Part shown: positions 18,139-25,807 of the stretch, piece by piece
How positions within the stretch are numbered: the first letter of the stretch is position 1
Layout: each line of letters begins with the position of its first letter
Assembly (NCBI GenBank): GCA_900470445.1
Contig: UCAU01000042.1
Span: 46,710-110,709, forward strand
Source of the DNA: Hyphomicrobiales bacterium
Lineage (GTDB): Bacteria; Pseudomonadota; Alphaproteobacteria; Rhizobiales; Devosiaceae
Direction of reading: 5' to 3'
Length of the DNA: 64,000 bases
Notes under the pieces: generated by a model
Database searches by the model: none
Told to the model about the DNA's origin: nothing
The model's input: only the letters and a program-made list of their open reading frames with translations
Translations under genes and position numbers: made by a program

Positions 18139-19293
18139 ATGATCAAACCCAAGCTGCTTGCTGCCAGTGCGCTGTGCTGCGCCACCATGCTGACTTTTCC
18201 CGTGATGGCGCAGGAGGCCGAATTCGTTCCCGAGACGTTTTCGGTGAAGGAAGCCATCGAGCCGGGACCCAATATTTTCGTGGGCAAGCAGGAATGGGGC
18301 GGGGCCAGCTCGATCGAGGTTTATTCGGCTGATGACCTGACCAACAAGGGCAATATGACGGCGGGCGCCATCATCCAATTGCTGGTCGCGCCCGATGGCA
18401 AGACGGCCTATGCGCAGTCGACTTTCATGAAGCGCTATACCTATGGCCCGATCGAGCAAGTGCTCAACGTCTATGACGTGAACACCCTCTCCATCACCAA
18501 GGAAATCCTGCTGCCGGGCAAGGCCGCCATGGTCGCCGCCTATGAACCGCTGCTGGCGCAAAGCGCCGATGGCAAGTTCGTCTATGTGCAGAACGCGACG
18601 CCAGCGACCTCGGTGACCGTAGTGGATGTGGCCGCCGGCAGCGTGGTGCAGGAAGTGGCGACGCCGGGGTGCTGGGGCATCTACCCCTCGCTCGAGGGTC
18701 ACAGTTTCTCGTCGATCTGTGGCGATGGCACCTTTGCCAGCTTTGATGTGGGCGCCGATGGCGCGACCGCGGAAAAGACCATCAGCGCGAAAATCTTCGA
18801 CGCCGACACCGACCCGATCTTTGTCGCCTCCGACCGCATCGGCACCGATCTGGCCTTCATCTCCTATCACGGCAATGTCTATCTGCTGTCGGATGCCACC
18901 GGCACCATCACCCAGACCGACAAGTTCTCGATCACTGAGGGCCAGGCCGAGGGTTGGGCGCCGGGCGGCTACAATCTGCTCACCTACAATGATGCCAATG
19001 GCGTGTTGTTCGTGACCATGCATGCCGAGGCCTATGACGGCAGCCACAAGAACGCATCCGAGGAAATCTGGGCCTATGACGTCAAGGCGCGCAAGGCGCT
19101 CTACCAGTCTGCGGCGCACGGCCTGATCTCGATCAAAGTCACCGATGGCGAAGTCCCGGTGCTGTTCGGGCTCAATGAGGAAGAGAGCACCGTGGTGCGC
19201 TATGCCGTCGATCCAGAGGCCAGGTTTGCGCTCAAGGAGACCGGATCGGGTGACGGCACCGGCTTTGCCACCGTCGTCGTGGCAGGTCCATGA
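18139..19293 (+). CDS. aauB: TTQ amine dehydrogenase heavy chain (AauB/MauB)
   Basis: This periplasmic beta-propeller subunit of 384 aa belongs to a quinoprotein amine dehydrogenase. The signal peptide ends near FPVMAQ. The mature chain has the ordered repeats of the MADH/AADH heavy chain, such as IYPSLEGHSFSSICGDG and EIWAYDVKARKAL. The frame extends to a TTG at 18124, but the ATG at 18139 sits 9 nt after GGAG. The stop overlaps the MauE-like gene by 4 nt. The light chain three genes downstream resembles aromatic amine dehydrogenase more than methylamine dehydrogenase, so AauB is preferred. Confidence 0.85.
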   Translation: MIKPKLLAASALCCATMLTFPVMAQEAEFVPETFSVKEAIEPGPNIFVGKQEWGGASSIEVYSADDLTNKGNMTAGAIIQLLVAPDGKTAYAQSTFMKRYTYGPIEQVLNVYDVNTLSITKEILLPGKAAMVAAYEPLLAQSADGKFVYVQNATPATSVTVVDVAAGSVVQEVATPGCWGIYPSLEGHSFSSICGDGTFASFDVGADGATAEKTISAKIFDADTDPIFVASDRIGTDLAFISYHGNVYLLSDATGTITQTDKFSITEGQAEGWAPGGYNLLTYNDANGVLFVTMHAEAYDGSHKNASEEIWAYDVKARKALYQSAAHGLISIKVTDGEVPVLFGLNEEESTVVRYAVDPEARFALKETGSGDGTGFATVVVAGP

Positions 19294-19823
19294 TGGAGGC
19301 GGCCTGGACAAGCCTGGTCGCGGCGACGGCAACGGCGTTCATCGCCCTGCTGTTCGCCCGGGCGGCCTGGCACAAACTCTCCGACTTCACGGCGTTCACT
19401 GGCTTCGTTGCCGACTATGATCTGATGCCCGCCGGCCGGGTGAACCTTGCCGCAATGGTGCTGGCGGGCCTCGAAGTCCTGGTCGTCGTCGTGCTGCTCA
19501 CGCCGGGCGGCAACATGTTCGGCGCGATACTCGCTATCGCCCTGCTTGGGCTTTATGCGACCGGCATGGGTATCAACATCAATCGGGGCCGCGACCGCAT
19601 CGAATGCGGCTGTGGTGGCGCGGTGCAGCCGCTGGGCTGGCAATTGGTGGGCCGCAATGGCGTGCTCGCCGCCATCGCTGCGCTGTGCCTGGTCGGTTCG
19701 CCCTATGCGCTCTCGCTCAGCGAGGCAGCGGCAGCGCTGGTCAGCGGCTTCATCCTGTGGGTGGGCTACCTGCTGATCGAGCAGATCATGGCCACCACTG
19801 CCGTCATGCGGCTGCGGCGCTGA
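19290..19823 (+). CDS. mauE: MauE-like amine dehydrogenase maturation membrane protein
   Basis: This 177-aa membrane protein with four or so hydrophobic segments belongs to the MauE/DoxX-related family, which is needed with MauD for correct disulfide formation in the TTQ light chain. It shows ALLFARAAWHKLSDF near the N-terminus and a cytochrome-c-free DRIECGCGG cysteine pair in the middle, consistent with a redox role in the membrane. The start overlaps the stop of the heavy-chain gene (ATGATG at 19290; the second ATG is also possible). The order heavy chain-E-D-light chain is canonical for mau and aau operons. Confidence 0.85.
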   Translation: MMEAAWTSLVAATATAFIALLFARAAWHKLSDFTAFTGFVADYDLMPAGRVNLAAMVLAGLEVLVVVVLLTPGGNMFGAILAIALLGLYATGMGININRGRDRIECGCGGAVQPLGWQLVGRNGVLAAIAALCLVGSPYALSLSEAAAALVSGFILWVGYLLIEQIMATTAVMRLRR

Positions 19824-19841
19824 GGCGCGGAAACAAGGACA

Positions 19842-20447
19842 ATGGAAATGAATGCACTCATCCTCGCAGTTGGCGTCCTCTGGGTCGTCGTGCTCTGCCT
19901 TATCGTCGCGCTGTTCGCCATGGCCCGCCAGATCGGCGTGCTCTATGAACGCGTCTCGCCCATGGGCGCCTTGGTCAATGATGCCGGCCCGCGCATCGGC
20001 GATATGACCCCGCTGTTCAGCCTGCCCAGCCTGACGGGCGGCACTGTGGCCATCGGTCCGCGGCCCGATCGTTCGACGCTGGTGTTCTTCCTTTCGCCCA
20101 CCTGCCCGGTCTGCAAGAAGCTGCTGCCCATCCTGCGCTCGGTGCGCCAGGCCGAAGGCCAGTGGCTCGATGTGGTGCTAGCCAGCGATGGCGAGGTGGC
20201 CAAGCATCAGCGCTTCATCGAAACGGCGGATCTGGGCAGCTTCCCCTATGTGGTGTCGAGCGACCTGGGCGTGTCCTATCGCGTCTCGCGCCTGCCCTTT
20301 GCCGTGCTGCTCGACAATCGCGGTGTCATCCGCGCCAAGGGCCTGGTCAACAATCGCGAGCAGCTGGAAAGCCTGTTCAACGCCAAGGAAATGGGCGTCG
20401 ACTCGATCCAGAGCTTCCTCGACAGCCCCGCCCCCGCCAATAGCTGA
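19842..20447 (+). CDS. mauD: MauD-like thioredoxin-fold maturation protein
   Basis: This 201-aa protein is anchored by an N-terminal membrane helix (about residues 5-25) and carries a periplasmic thioredoxin-like domain with the redox motif CPVC (in SPTCPVCKKLLP). In methylamine dehydrogenase systems MauD supports formation of the six disulfides of the light chain. ATG 19842 and ATG 19848 are both usable; GGA sequences precede each. It lies between mauE and the light-chain gene, as in known clusters. Confidence 0.87.
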   Translation: MEMNALILAVGVLWVVVLCLIVALFAMARQIGVLYERVSPMGALVNDAGPRIGDMTPLFSLPSLTGGTVAIGPRPDRSTLVFFLSPTCPVCKKLLPILRSVRQAEGQWLDVVLASDGEVAKHQRFIETADLGSFPYVVSSDLGVSYRVSRLPFAVLLDNRGVIRAKGLVNNREQLESLFNAKEMGVDSIQSFLDSPAPANS

Positions 20448-20466
20448 GCCCTAAGGAGTACCTTCA

Positions 20467-21006
20467 ATGGCAATGATCGACACTATCTTTGAATGGCTCG
20501 ACCGGGGTGCCGAAAAGAGCAGCCGCCGCATCGCCCAAGGCACCGGCCGGCGGAGCTTCCTCACCAAGGCGGGCGCCGCCATGCTGGGGGGAAGCCTGCT
20601 GCCCATGTTGCCCTTCGACCGCAATTTCGGCCAGGCCTTTGCGCAGGAAGGCGCCTCCGCCGATGGCGACCAGACTTCGTGCGATTACTGGCGTTATTGC
20701 GCGCTGGACGGCAATCTCTGCAACGAATGCGGCGGCACGCTCAACCAGTGCCCGCCGGGCTCGGAAGCGTCCAAGGTCTCCTGGGTGGGCACGTGCCGCA
20801 ATCCCAATGACGAGAAAGATTACCTCGTCTCCTACAATGATTGCTGCGGCAAGGCGACTTGCGCCGGCTCGTTCTGCTTCACCTCCGAAGGCGAGCGCCC
20901 TGGCTATCGCATGGGGCTCTACAACGACATCAACTGGTGCATGGCCAATGATTCCAAGGGCTATCACTGCACCGTGGCCGTGCTGGTCGGGCTGGCCGAT
21001 GCATAA
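20467..21006 (+). CDS. aauA: TTQ amine dehydrogenase light chain, aromatic amine dehydrogenase-like
   Basis: This 179-aa catalytic subunit carries the tryptophan tryptophylquinone precursor. A twin-arginine signal (GRRSFLTKAG, residues 27-36) precedes a mature domain from about residue 61. Aligned without gaps to the methylamine dehydrogenase light chain through the TTQ region (offset 49), W106 and W157 match the TTQ tryptophans W57 and W108, and D81 and D125 match D32 and D76. The ending NWCMAN...VLVGLA is closer to aromatic amine dehydrogenase as I recall it. Twelve cysteines give six possible disulfides. The canonical C38/C86 positions are E87 and S135, while C88 and C132 (positions 39/83) are present instead. 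Confidence 0.9.
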   Translation: MAMIDTIFEWLDRGAEKSSRRIAQGTGRRSFLTKAGAAMLGGSLLPMLPFDRNFGQAFAQEGASADGDQTSCDYWRYCALDGNLCNECGGTLNQCPPGSEASKVSWVGTCRNPNDEKDYLVSYNDCCGKATCAGSFCFTSEGERPGYRMGLYNDINWCMANDSKGYHCTVAVLVGLADA

Positions 21007-21442
21007 AGGCCTTGTCGTAACGCTGGCGCTTGCACTGCTCGCCGCGCCTGCCCATGGGCAGGATGCGGCGGGGCAGACAGCCTTCGCCGATACCTGCGGC
21101 GCCTGCCACATGGCGGATGGCAGCGGCTCGCCGGGCCTGGCGCCACCACTCAACGATGCGGCGCTCTGGCAGACGCTGGGCGACCAGAGCGGGCGCTATG
21201 TCACCGGGGTGATCCTGAGCGGGCTCACCGGCAGGATCGAAGCCGGCGGGCAGACCTATGTGGGTCTTGCCATGCCGACGCATAATTGGCTGGGGGACGA
21301 GGAGATCGTCGCCATCGCCAATTACCTGCTGGCCGACATTAATGGCCTGCCGCCTTCGGTCGATGCCGCGCTGGTTGCCGAATTGCGCGCGGCAGTGCCC
21401 AGCCACGCTGACTTGCGGGCCATGCGCAAAGGTAGCCAATGA
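20999..21442 (+). CDS. c-type cytochrome, periplasmic, monoheme
   Basis: This 147-aa class I cytochrome c has a signal peptide (MHKGLVVTLALALLAAPAHG) and a single haem motif CGACH at about residues 34-38. A downstream Met (AMPTHNW) could be the sixth ligand. The ATG at 20999 overlaps the light-chain stop by 8 nt, so translation is coupled to the enzyme. It probably takes electrons from the quinone cofactor toward the oxidase, because no cupredoxin gene is seen in this cluster. The longer frame to 20489 is a shadow of the light-chain gene. Confidence 0.87.
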   Translation: MHKGLVVTLALALLAAPAHGQDAAGQTAFADTCGACHMADGSGSPGLAPPLNDAALWQTLGDQSGRYVTGVILSGLTGRIEAGGQTYVGLAMPTHNWLGDEEIVAIANYLLADINGLPPSVDAALVAELRAAVPSHADLRAMRKGSQ

Positions 21443-21885
21443 AATCTCTGCGCGCCTTTGCCTTGCTCGGCCTGCTGGCGACATCGCCCGCAGCCGCGCA
21501 GGAGCGCTCGCCCCACGCCAATTACATCCTGCGCTGCGCCGGGTGCCATGCCATGGATGGCTCGGGACATCCGGTGGGTGGCATCCCCGATTTTCGTAAC
21601 CTGGTGGGCGCCTTTGCCCGCGATGAAACCGGGCGCACCTATCTGATGCATGTGCCCGGCGTGATTGGCGCCAGCTTGTCCGACACTGAAATCGCGGCGG
21701 TGCTCAACTACATCATGGACAATTGGGGCGGCGAGTCCGTGCCTGCCGATTTCGTTCCGTTCACGGGTATCGAAGTCAGCACGCTACGCGCCAAGACTAT
21801 TGGCGATGTCGTTACCTATCGGCGCAAACTGGTCGAAACTCTTACCGAGCAGGGCATTGCCACAGCGGGCTATCCCTGGCCTTAA
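21439..21885 (+). CDS. c-type cytochrome, periplasmic, monoheme
   Basis: This second small cytochrome c (148 aa) of the amine dehydrogenase operon overlaps its neighbour by 4 nt. It has a signal peptide ending near SPAAAQ and one CAGCH haem motif. The methionine-rich YLMHVPGVIGA stretch is a candidate for the axial ligand region, and LSDTEIAAVLNYIMDNW is the usual C-terminal helix. The two cytochromes may act in series or one may serve in cofactor maturation; neither carries the two haem motifs expected of MauG. Confidence 0.87.
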   Translation: MKSLRAFALLGLLATSPAAAQERSPHANYILRCAGCHAMDGSGHPVGGIPDFRNLVGAFARDETGRTYLMHVPGVIGASLSDTEIAAVLNYIMDNWGGESVPADFVPFTGIEVSTLRAKTIGDVVTYRRKLVETLTEQGIATAGYPWP

Positions 21886-21933
21886 CGCGACAAGCGTCGC
21901 ATGCCGGCGCCATTGCCAAGAATATCGGCGACC

Positions 21934-21959
21934 GCACACCACCTGCCCAATCGGTGTGC
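21934..21959. promoter_or_regulatory. Inverted repeat upstream of the sigma-54 promoter (candidate enhancer)
   Basis: GCACACC at 21934-21940 and GGTGTGC at 21953-21959 form a perfect 7-bp inverted repeat with a 12-nt spacer. It lies about 75-100 nt upstream of the sigma-54 promoter, the right range for an NtrC-type activator. It does not match the classical NtrC spacing well, so the assignment is tentative. There is no T-tract, so it is not a good terminator for the cytochrome gene. Confidence 0.35.
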
Positions 21960-22029
21960 AGCCAGCCGATCTTCTAGCCGCCAGCACCGCAAAACCGGCC
22001 TAAAATCCCCGATATCAGGCCAAAAACAC

Positions 22030-22046
22030 TTGGCACGTGCCTTGCA
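22030..22046 (+). promoter_or_regulatory. Sigma-54 (RpoN) promoter of the guanidine operon
   Basis: TTGGCAC-GTGCC-TTGCA matches the -24/-12 consensus, with GG at 22032-22033 and GC at 22044-22045 separated by exactly 10 nt. Transcription would start near 22057, about 10 nt before the riboswitch aptamer. This ties the operon to nitrogen control. Confidence 0.8.
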
Positions 22047-22066
22047 TCATGTCTGGCGAGTTGGGT

Positions 22067-22166
22067 GCTAGGGTTCCGGCGTCGTCATGACGCGTCTGGT
22101 CCGAGAGCCACCCGCCGGCACGGGAGCAATCGTGTCGGACACGGCGGGACAAAAGCCCGGGAGACC
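22067..22166 (+). ncRNA. Guanidine-I (ykkC) riboswitch
   Basis: The aptamer shows the conserved blocks in order: CTAGGGTTCCG (22068-22078), GGTCCGAGAG (22098-22107), ACACGGCGGGA (22139-22149) and AAAAGCCCGGGAGA (22151-22164). These are the defining elements of the ykkC subtype 1 class, which senses free guanidine and turns genes on. It lies between a sigma-54 promoter and a terminator. The downstream genes are exactly the guanidine carboxylase pathway. Confidence 0.93.
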
Positions 22167-22171
22167 TCGTA

Positions 22172-22212
22172 AGCCAAGGGATTGGCTCGATGGTTTCTGC
22201 CGATCCCTTTTT
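22172..22212 (+). terminator. Riboswitch expression platform: terminator and exclusive competing hairpin
   Basis: GGGATTGGC (22178-22186) pairs with GCCGATCCC (22199-22207), followed by TTTTT (22208-22212), forming an intrinsic terminator. AGCCAA (22172-22177) can instead pair with TTGGCT (22182-22187) around GGGA, which uses the same 5' arm and would prevent termination. Guanidine binding presumably favours the second state. Confidence 0.8.
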
Positions 22213-22236
22213 GTGACTACGCAAAGGGGATCTGAC

Positions 22237-23310
22237 ATGACGAAACTGTCCAAATTTCTCGTTACGGCATTGCTGGCTTCGACACTGGGTTTCGGCGCAA
22301 CGCTGCCCGCACTCGCCCAGGCCAAGACCGATTTCAAGGTCGCCTGGTCGATCTATGTCGGCTGGATGCCCTGGGGCTATGCCGCCGACAATGGCATCGT
22401 GCAGAAATGGGCCGACAAATACGGCATCACTATCGAGGTCACCCAGTTCAACGACTATGTGGAGTCGATGAACCAATACACCGCCGGCGCCTATGACGCG
22501 GTGACCCTGACCAATATGGATGGTCTCTCCATTCCCGCTGCTGGTGGCGTCGACACCACCGCCGTGATCATCGGCGACTTCTCCAACGGCAATGACGCCG
22601 TCATCCTCAAGGACCAGACCGAGCTGGCCGCCATCAAGGGGCAGCCGGTCAACCTCGTCGAATTCTCCGTCTCCCATTACCTGCTCGCCCGGGCACTTGA
22701 AAGCGCCGGGATGAGCGAGCGCGACGTCAATGTGGTCAATACCTCCGACCCCGACATGGTCGGCGCCTTCCAGACGCCTGACGTGACCGCCATGGTCACC
22801 TGGAACCCCATGGTTTCCGAAATCCTCGCTTTGCCCGACGCCACCAATGTCTTCAACAGCGCCGATATTCCCGGCGAAATCATCGACCTGATGGTCGCCA
22901 ATACCGACGTGCTCGCGGCCAATCCCGATTTCGGCAAGGCGCTGGTCGGCATCTGGTATGACACGATGGCGGTCATGACTGCCGACACACCGGAAGGCGC
23001 CGCCGCGCGGCAGGCCATGGGCGTTGCCTCGGGCACCGACCAGGCCGGTTTCGAGGCTCAGCTTGCCGCCACCAAGCTGTTCCCCACGCCAGCGGAGGCC
23101 ATCGCCTTCACCACCGCGCCCGAGCTTGCCACCACCATGGATCGCGTCCGCACCTTCCTGTTCGACAAGGGCCTGCTCGGCTCCGGCGCGCCCTCGGCCG
23201 ATGTCATCGGCATCGAACTGCCCGACGGCACCGTGCTGGGCGACGCCGCCAACGTGAAACTCCGATTCACCGCCAGCTACATGAGCATGGCCGCCGACGG
23301 CGCCCTCTGA
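22237..23310 (+). CDS. ABC transporter substrate-binding protein of the guanidine/urea carboxylase cluster
   Basis: This 357-aa periplasmic binding protein of the NMT1/TauA-like class has a signal peptide with cleavage near LPALAQ. The conserved opening FKVAWSIYVGWMPWGYA is typical of proteins annotated as urea carboxylase-related transporters. The frame extends into the riboswitch (22087), but the ATG at 22237, 7 nt after AAAGGGGA, is the start. It is the first gene after the riboswitch, so it likely binds guanidine or a guanidine-containing compound. A GC hairpin follows the stop. Confidence 0.85.
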   Translation: MTKLSKFLVTALLASTLGFGATLPALAQAKTDFKVAWSIYVGWMPWGYAADNGIVQKWADKYGITIEVTQFNDYVESMNQYTAGAYDAVTLTNMDGLSIPAAGGVDTTAVIIGDFSNGNDAVILKDQTELAAIKGQPVNLVEFSVSHYLLARALESAGMSERDVNVVNTSDPDMVGAFQTPDVTAMVTWNPMVSEILALPDATNVFNSADIPGEIIDLMVANTDVLAANPDFGKALVGIWYDTMAVMTADTPEGAAARQAMGVASGTDQAGFEAQLAATKLFPTPAEAIAFTTAPELATTMDRVRTFLFDKGLLGSGAPSADVIGIELPDGTVLGDAANVKLRFTASYMSMAADGAL

Positions 23311-23318
23311 ACCGGACC

Positions 23319-23339
23319 GGGCCGGCTTTTGGCCGGCCC
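23319..23339 (+). other. Intercistronic hairpin after the guanidine-operon binding protein
   Basis: GGGCCGGC (23319-23326) pairs with GCCGGCCC (23332-23339) around a 5-nt loop, a perfect 8-bp stem between the binding protein and the permease. There is no downstream T-tract. Confidence 0.65.
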
Positions 23340-23357
23340 ACAGACGGAGCCCACACC

Positions 23358-24173
23358 ATGCGTTGGATCAATACCAAACCCGGGCCGGCCATGCGGCTGA
23401 TGCTCATGCTCGCGCCCTTCGTGCTGCTGGTCATTGCCTATGGCATGGGCTCGGCGGCGCGGCTGGCCGATAATCCCAGCGACAAATTGCTACCCGCATT
23501 GGCGAGCCTCACCGACGCCATCAACCGCATGGCCTTCACGCCCGACGTTCGCACCGGCGAATATCTGATGTGGGTCGATACCACAGCCAGCCTCTCCCGC
23601 CTGCTCTGGGCGCTGGGCATCTCCACCGCCATCGCCCTGCTGTTCGGCGTGATCGTGGGCATGTTCCCCTATATCAGGGCGCTGCTGGCCCCGTTCATCG
23701 CCACCATCTCCATGGTGCCGCCACTGGCCCTCTTGCCCATTCTCTTCATCGTGCTGGGCCTAGGCGAAGCGGCCAAGATCACGCTGATCGTCATCGGCGT
23801 CGCCCCGGCCATGATCCGCGACCTCGCCCTCAAGGTCATCGAGCTGCCGCGCGAGCAGATCATCAAGGCCGAAACGCTGGGCGGTTCCTCCTGGCAGATC
23901 GCCCTGCGCGTGGTCCTGCCGCAAACTCTGCCCCGGCTGCTCACCTGCCTGCGCCTGCAACTGGGCCCCGCCTGGCTCTTCCTCATCGCCGCCGAAGCCA
24001 TCTCGGCGGATTCCGGGCTCGGCTACCGCATCTTCCTCGTCCGTCGGTATCTGTCGATGGACGTGATCTTCCCCTATGTGGCCTGGATCACCTTGCTCGC
24101 CATCATCATGAATTTCGCGCTCGATCGGCTGCGCATCGCCATCTTCCCCTGGTCCAATCTGGAGCGGCAGTGA
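23358..24173 (+). CDS. ABC transporter permease (guanidine/urea carboxylase cluster)
   Basis: This 271-aa permease of the SsuC/TauC class (BPD_transp_1) has about six membrane spans. The coupling loop is visible as REQIIKAETLGGSSWQIALRVVLPQTLP, and the C-terminal part contains AEAISADSGLGYRIFLVRRYL, typical for this class. It overlaps the ATPase start by 1 nt. With the binding protein and ATPase it forms a complete importer under riboswitch control. Confidence 0.88.
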   Translation: MRWINTKPGPAMRLMLMLAPFVLLVIAYGMGSAARLADNPSDKLLPALASLTDAINRMAFTPDVRTGEYLMWVDTTASLSRLLWALGISTAIALLFGVIVGMFPYIRALLAPFIATISMVPPLALLPILFIVLGLGEAAKITLIVIGVAPAMIRDLALKVIELPREQIIKAETLGGSSWQIALRVVLPQTLPRLLTCLRLQLGPAWLFLIAAEAISADSGLGYRIFLVRRYLSMDVIFPYVAWITLLAIIMNFALDRLRIAIFPWSNLERQ

Positions 24174-25000
24174 TGAGCACTATCGTTCTCGACAATGTCT
24201 GGAAGGAATATGGCGACCAGATCGTGCTGGAAAAGGTCTCGCTGACCATCGCTTCCCGCGCCTTCGTCGCCCTGGTCGGCCCCTCCGGCTGCGGCAAGAC
24301 CACGTTCCTCAAAATGCTGCTGGGCGAAGAAGCCCCCACGCGCGGCGCCATCACCCTCGATGGCACCCCGCTGGTAGCCGAGCCCGGCCCCGATCGTGGC
24401 GTGGTCTTCCAGCGCTATTCGGTGTTTCCGCACCTCACCGTGCTGGGCAATGTGCTGTTGGGCAAAGCCTTTACCGGCTCCAAAGTCGCCGCCCGCCTGT
24501 TCGGCGCCAGCAAGCGCGCTGCCATCGAGGAAGCCCGCCAGCTCATCGCCGATGTTGGCCTTGCCGGCTCCGAAGACAAATATCCCGCCCAGCTCTCCGG
24601 CGGCATGCAACAGCGCCTCGCTCTCGCCCAGGCGCTGATCATGAAGCCCAAAGTGCTGTTGCTCGACGAACCGTTCGGCGCGCTCGATCCCGGCATTCGC
24701 GCCGAAATCCACGTGCTGATGAAGCGCCTCTGGCACGAGACCGAACTCACCGTCGTCATGGTCACCCATGACATGCGCGAGGCCTTCACCCTGGGCACCC
24801 GCGTCATCGCCTTCGAGCGCCCGCGGGACCGTCCCGAAGAACGCGAGCGCTATGGCGCCCTGCTTAGCCGCGACATCGACATCTGGCCGCCACGCATTGC
24901 TGGCGAGCCCTCCATTTTTGCACCCGACCGGGACGACCCGGTCATGCCCTTGGGTCTTGTCCAGGACGACCTGGCGCCAACACAAGGAGACACTCCATGA
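24173..25000 (+). CDS. ABC transporter ATP-binding protein (guanidine/urea carboxylase cluster)
   Basis: This 275-aa ATPase of the SsuB/TauB class has Walker A GPSGCGKTT, signature LSGGMQQRLALAQAL, Walker B LLLDEPFGALD and the switch His in VTHDMREAF. The ATG at 24173 shares its A with the permease stop codon. The C-terminal 40 residues are an extension rich in charged residues, typical of the carboxylase-linked members. Its stop overlaps the next start by 4 nt. Confidence 0.9.
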   Translation: MSTIVLDNVWKEYGDQIVLEKVSLTIASRAFVALVGPSGCGKTTFLKMLLGEEAPTRGAITLDGTPLVAEPGPDRGVVFQRYSVFPHLTVLGNVLLGKAFTGSKVAARLFGASKRAAIEEARQLIADVGLAGSEDKYPAQLSGGMQQRLALAQALIMKPKVLLLDEPFGALDPGIRAEIHVLMKRLWHETELTVVMVTHDMREAFTLGTRVIAFERPRDRPEERERYGALLSRDIDIWPPRIAGEPSIFAPDRDDPVMPLGLVQDDLAPTQGDTP

Positions 25001-25794
25001 GCCGTACGCCCGACCAGATCGCCGCCGACCGCGCGCGCTATGAAGAGCACCAGCGCAAGGGCCTGCAAAACGCCCCCAAGGCCTTGCCCGCCCCCAGCGC
25101 CATCCCAGCCGCACCAATAGCCAATCCCATCCACACCGAAACCGTGCCCGGCGGCTGGTACTGGTCCACCAACCTCAGGGCCGGCGACACGATCCGCATC
25201 GCCCAGGATCAGGGCCCCTCGGCCGTGGCCATGATCGCCTGGAGCCTTGCCGACACCAGCGAGCGCCTCAACCTGCCCGACACCGTCAAAGTGCAATGGA
25301 CCACCGCCATCGCCAAGGGCCGCGTGCTGTTTTCCGATATGGGCCGCGTCATGTTCTCGGTCACCGAGGCGGCCTCATCCGCCCATGATGGCCTGGTCGG
25401 TGGCTCCAACGCCGCCTCCAACACCCGCTATTCCGGCGACACGCGCAATACGCGCGACAATTTCGTCCTCGTCGCCGGCAAGCTGGGGCTGGATCGTCGC
25501 GACATCCCCTCGGCGCTCACCTTCTTCGCCCCTGTCCGCGTCACCGCCGACGGCGCTTTCGTCTGGCGCGAGGACATGCGCCAGCCCGGCGACTATGTCG
25601 AACTGCGCGCCGAGATGGACCTGCTCATCGCCCTCTCCAATTGCCCGCACCCGCTCGATCCCAACCCCGCCTATGACCCCAATCCGGTGACCGTCACCCG
25701 CTTCCGCCTGCCCGTGCCCGCCGACGACCTCTGCCGCACTGCCACCGCCGAAGCCATTCGTGGCTTTGAAAACAACACCATGCAGCTGGCTTGA
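24997..25794 (+). CDS. Carboxyguanidine deiminase-type subunit (urea carboxylase-associated protein 2, DUF1989)
   Basis: This 265-aa protein of the DUF1989 family, long annotated as urea carboxylase-associated protein, is the longer of two paralogues. In guanidine-degrading clusters such a pair (CgdAB) removes ammonia from carboxyguanidine to give allophanate. Features seen are the YEEHQRKGLQ helix, TVPGGWYWSTNLRAGDTIRIA at the start of the fold, and LRAEMDLLIALSNCPHPLDPN near the end, matching the smaller subunit in that region. It overlaps the ATPase stop by 4 nt, which ties uptake to metabolism. Which letter (A or B) applies is not decided. Confidence 0.85.
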   Translation: MSRTPDQIAADRARYEEHQRKGLQNAPKALPAPSAIPAAPIANPIHTETVPGGWYWSTNLRAGDTIRIAQDQGPSAVAMIAWSLADTSERLNLPDTVKVQWTTAIAKGRVLFSDMGRVMFSVTEAASSAHDGLVGGSNAASNTRYSGDTRNTRDNFVLVAGKLGLDRRDIPSALTFFAPVRVTADGAFVWREDMRQPGDYVELRAEMDLLIALSNCPHPLDPNPAYDPNPVTVTRFRLPVPADDLCRTATAEAIRGFENNTMQLA

Positions 25795-25807
25795 GGGGGA
25801 CACACAG

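Noticed and set aside
22087..22236. Coding extension over the riboswitch
   Set aside because: The DNA is a clear guanidine-I aptamer and terminator, and the ATG at 22237 has its own ribosome-binding site.
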